Assembly (NCBI RefSeq): GCF_002127965.1
Contig: NZ_CP018787.1
Location: 1,922,001 to 1,986,000, forward strand
From: Oxalobacter formigenes
Lineage (GTDB): Bacteria; Pseudomonadota; Gammaproteobacteria; Burkholderiales; Burkholderiaceae_D
DNA: 64,000 bases
Direction: 5' to 3'
Under the pieces are notes generated by a model. That model was given only the letters and a program-made list of their open reading frames with translations. It was not told where the DNA came from and searched no databases. Of this stretch, positions 62,880 through 64,000 are shown piece after piece (within the stretch, counting starts at the first letter, position 1; every line of letters begins with the position of its first letter). Both the position numbers and the translations under genes were made by a program.

Positions 62880-64000
62880 GTGAAAAGCAAAAACAAAGAC
62901 AACCCCGATATCCTCTACTACACCCCTGAACCGGTCGACAACACCCGGCTCTCGAACCTGTGCGGAGCACTCGACGAAAACCTGCGCCAGATCTCGGCAG
63001 CGCTGGATATCGAAATCGCCCGTCGTGGCGGCAATTTCATCATCAGCGGCAAAAACGCCTCCCTTGGCCTGCAAGTCATCGAGGATTTCTATGCCGCTGC
63101 CGATAAACCCGTTTCGATCAACGACATCCAGCTCGCTCTCGTCGAACAGCGCGCGATCAACAACAATCTCGCGGCTGGCGTGCCTGCCGCCGTACTGGTC
63201 GAATCCGAAATGACCAATCCGGTGCTGAAAACCCGTCGCAACGACTTGCGCGGCCGTACCCCCCGTCAGGTCGATTACCTGAAAGCCATTCTCGAACACG
63301 ACATCACCTTCGGCATCGGCCCTGCCGGTACCGGCAAAACCTATCTTGCCGTGGCCTGCGCCGTCGATGCGATGGAACGTGACGCCGTCCAGCGCATCAT
63401 CCTGACGCGCCCCGCCGTTGAAGCAGGTGAACGGCTGGGCTTTTTGCCGGGCGACCTTGCCCAGAAAGTCGATCCCTATCTGCGTCCGCTATACGACGCC
63501 TTATACGACCTCCTCGGTTTCGAACGTGTCCAGAAACTGTTCGAAAAACAGGCCATCGAAATCGCTCCTCTTGCCTACATGCGTGGCCGTACCTTAAACC
63601 ACGCGTTCGTCATTCTGGACGAAGCCCAGAACACGACGCCCGAACAGATGAAAATGTTTCTGACCCGTATCGGTTTCGGCAGCAAGGCTGTCATCACCGG
63701 CGACGTGACCCAGATCGACTTGCAACGCAACCAGAAAAGCGGCCTGATCGATGCCCTGAACGTGCTGAAAAACGTGCGCGGCATATCCTTCTGCCAGTTC
63801 ACCAGTGCCGACGTCGTGCGCCATCCGCTGGTCGCCCGCATCGTTGACGCTTACGAAAGCTCGGACAAGCGCAAGAATAACGACGAACGCATGAAAGAAG
63901 CTGAAATCGCCATTACCGAAGCCGTCAAGGCGGAGGAAGCCGCGAAAGCAGGCGAAACAAAAGCGAAAACGGCAGCAAAATCCGCAGAAGCCAAAGAAAC
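62880..64000 (+). CDS. ybeZ: PhoH-family ATPase YbeZ (3' end beyond the window)
   Basis: Starts at GTG 62880 with GGAG 7 bases upstream; 373 codons are visible and the frame is open at the edge. Walker A is GPAGTGKTYLAVACAVDAM, Walker B HAFVILDEAQNTTPEQMKMF, and RPAVEAGERLGFLPGDL is a PhoH signature. The N-terminal region resembles the KH-like part of YbeZ. The visible C-terminus turns into a Lys/Ala/Glu-rich tail (AVKAEEAAKAGETKAKTAAK). PhoH/YbeZ acts with the endoribonuclease YbeY in rRNA maturation; ybeY is expected just downstream. Confidence 0.93.
   Translation, partial: MKSKNKDNPDILYYTPEPVDNTRLSNLCGALDENLRQISAALDIEIARRGGNFIISGKNASLGLQVIEDFYAAADKPVSINDIQLALVEQRAINNNLAAGVPAAVLVESEMTNPVLKTRRNDLRGRTPRQVDYLKAILEHDITFGIGPAGTGKTYLAVACAVDAMERDAVQRIILTRPAVEAGERLGFLPGDLAQKVDPYLRPLYDALYDLLGFERVQKLFEKQAIEIAPLAYMRGRTLNHAFVILDEAQNTTPEQMKMFLTRIGFGSKAVITGDVTQIDLQRNQKSGLIDALNVLKNVRGISFCQFTSADVVRHPLVARIVDAYESSDKRKNNDERMKEAEIAITEAVKAEEAAKAGETKAKTAAKSAEAKE

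Overview
The window looks like a chromosomal segment of a betaproteobacterium of the Burkholderiales. The miaB-ybeZ order, the pstSCAB-phoU-phoB-phoR operon, the moderate GC content and the mix of AraJ-like exporters with giant retention-module adhesins would suit Oxalobacteraceae, and Oxalobacter is my best guess. That assignment rests on recalled gene order and protein style, not on a database search. No rRNA or tRNA gene was seen.

Layout. 1-2.3 kb: the end of a transglutaminase-like gene, a pentapeptide-repeat protein and a spore-photolyase-type radical SAM protein. 2.3-6.3 kb, minus strand: an accessory cluster of DUF2589-family proteins, two small paralogous proteins, two minimal LuxR-type HTH proteins in offset frames and an unknown protein. 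6.7-8.8 kb: two small unknown genes and a CorA-type transporter. 9.0-9.8 kb: a type I-F-like CRISPR array of 13 repeats with no cas genes in the window; two of its spacers come from opposite strands of one target. 10-13.3 kb: a lipoprotein and two tandem AraJ-like MFS exporters. 13.4-17.6 kb: a classical autotransporter. 18-23.8 kb: a nuclease-fold protein lacking its catalytic residues, otsB translationally coupled to a GH15 protein that appears to lack its catalytic glutamates, and two tandem aldo/keto reductases. 23.9-24.3 kb: a Gdx/SugE exporter under a clear guanidine-II riboswitch. 24.5-27.2 kb: an unknown gene sharing a 22-bp upstream element with the DUF2589 cluster, a methyltransferase-like gene, and an orphan PAAR plus beta-spike pair.

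27.4-48.8 kb is dominated by three consecutive giant LapA-like adhesins (1843, 2138 and 2801 residues), all on the minus strand. Each has an N-terminal retention module with a TAAG site for a LapG-type protease, VCBS/cadherin-like repeats, and RTX repeats with a type I secretion C-terminus. All three carry the same 17-bp element 130-140 bp before the start codon, so they are probably co-regulated. 49.3-53.5 kb holds a glycine-rich autotransporter broken by a one-base frameshift, and the decayed beta-barrel of a paralogue. The segment is therefore rich in surface structures.

53.7-60.5 kb is the complete phosphate-starvation operon, with a Pho box before pstS and a hairpin between pstS and pstC. 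60.7-61.4 kb is a hicAB toxin-antitoxin pair with a perfect palindromic operator at the toxin start. 61.4-64 kb is miaB followed by ybeZ (PhoH family), which runs off the end.

The strongest leads for something undescribed are the DUF2589/HTH/small-protein cluster with its distant shared upstream element, the shared adhesin promoter element, the mutually complementary CRISPR spacers, and the two apparent pseudoenzymes near otsB.
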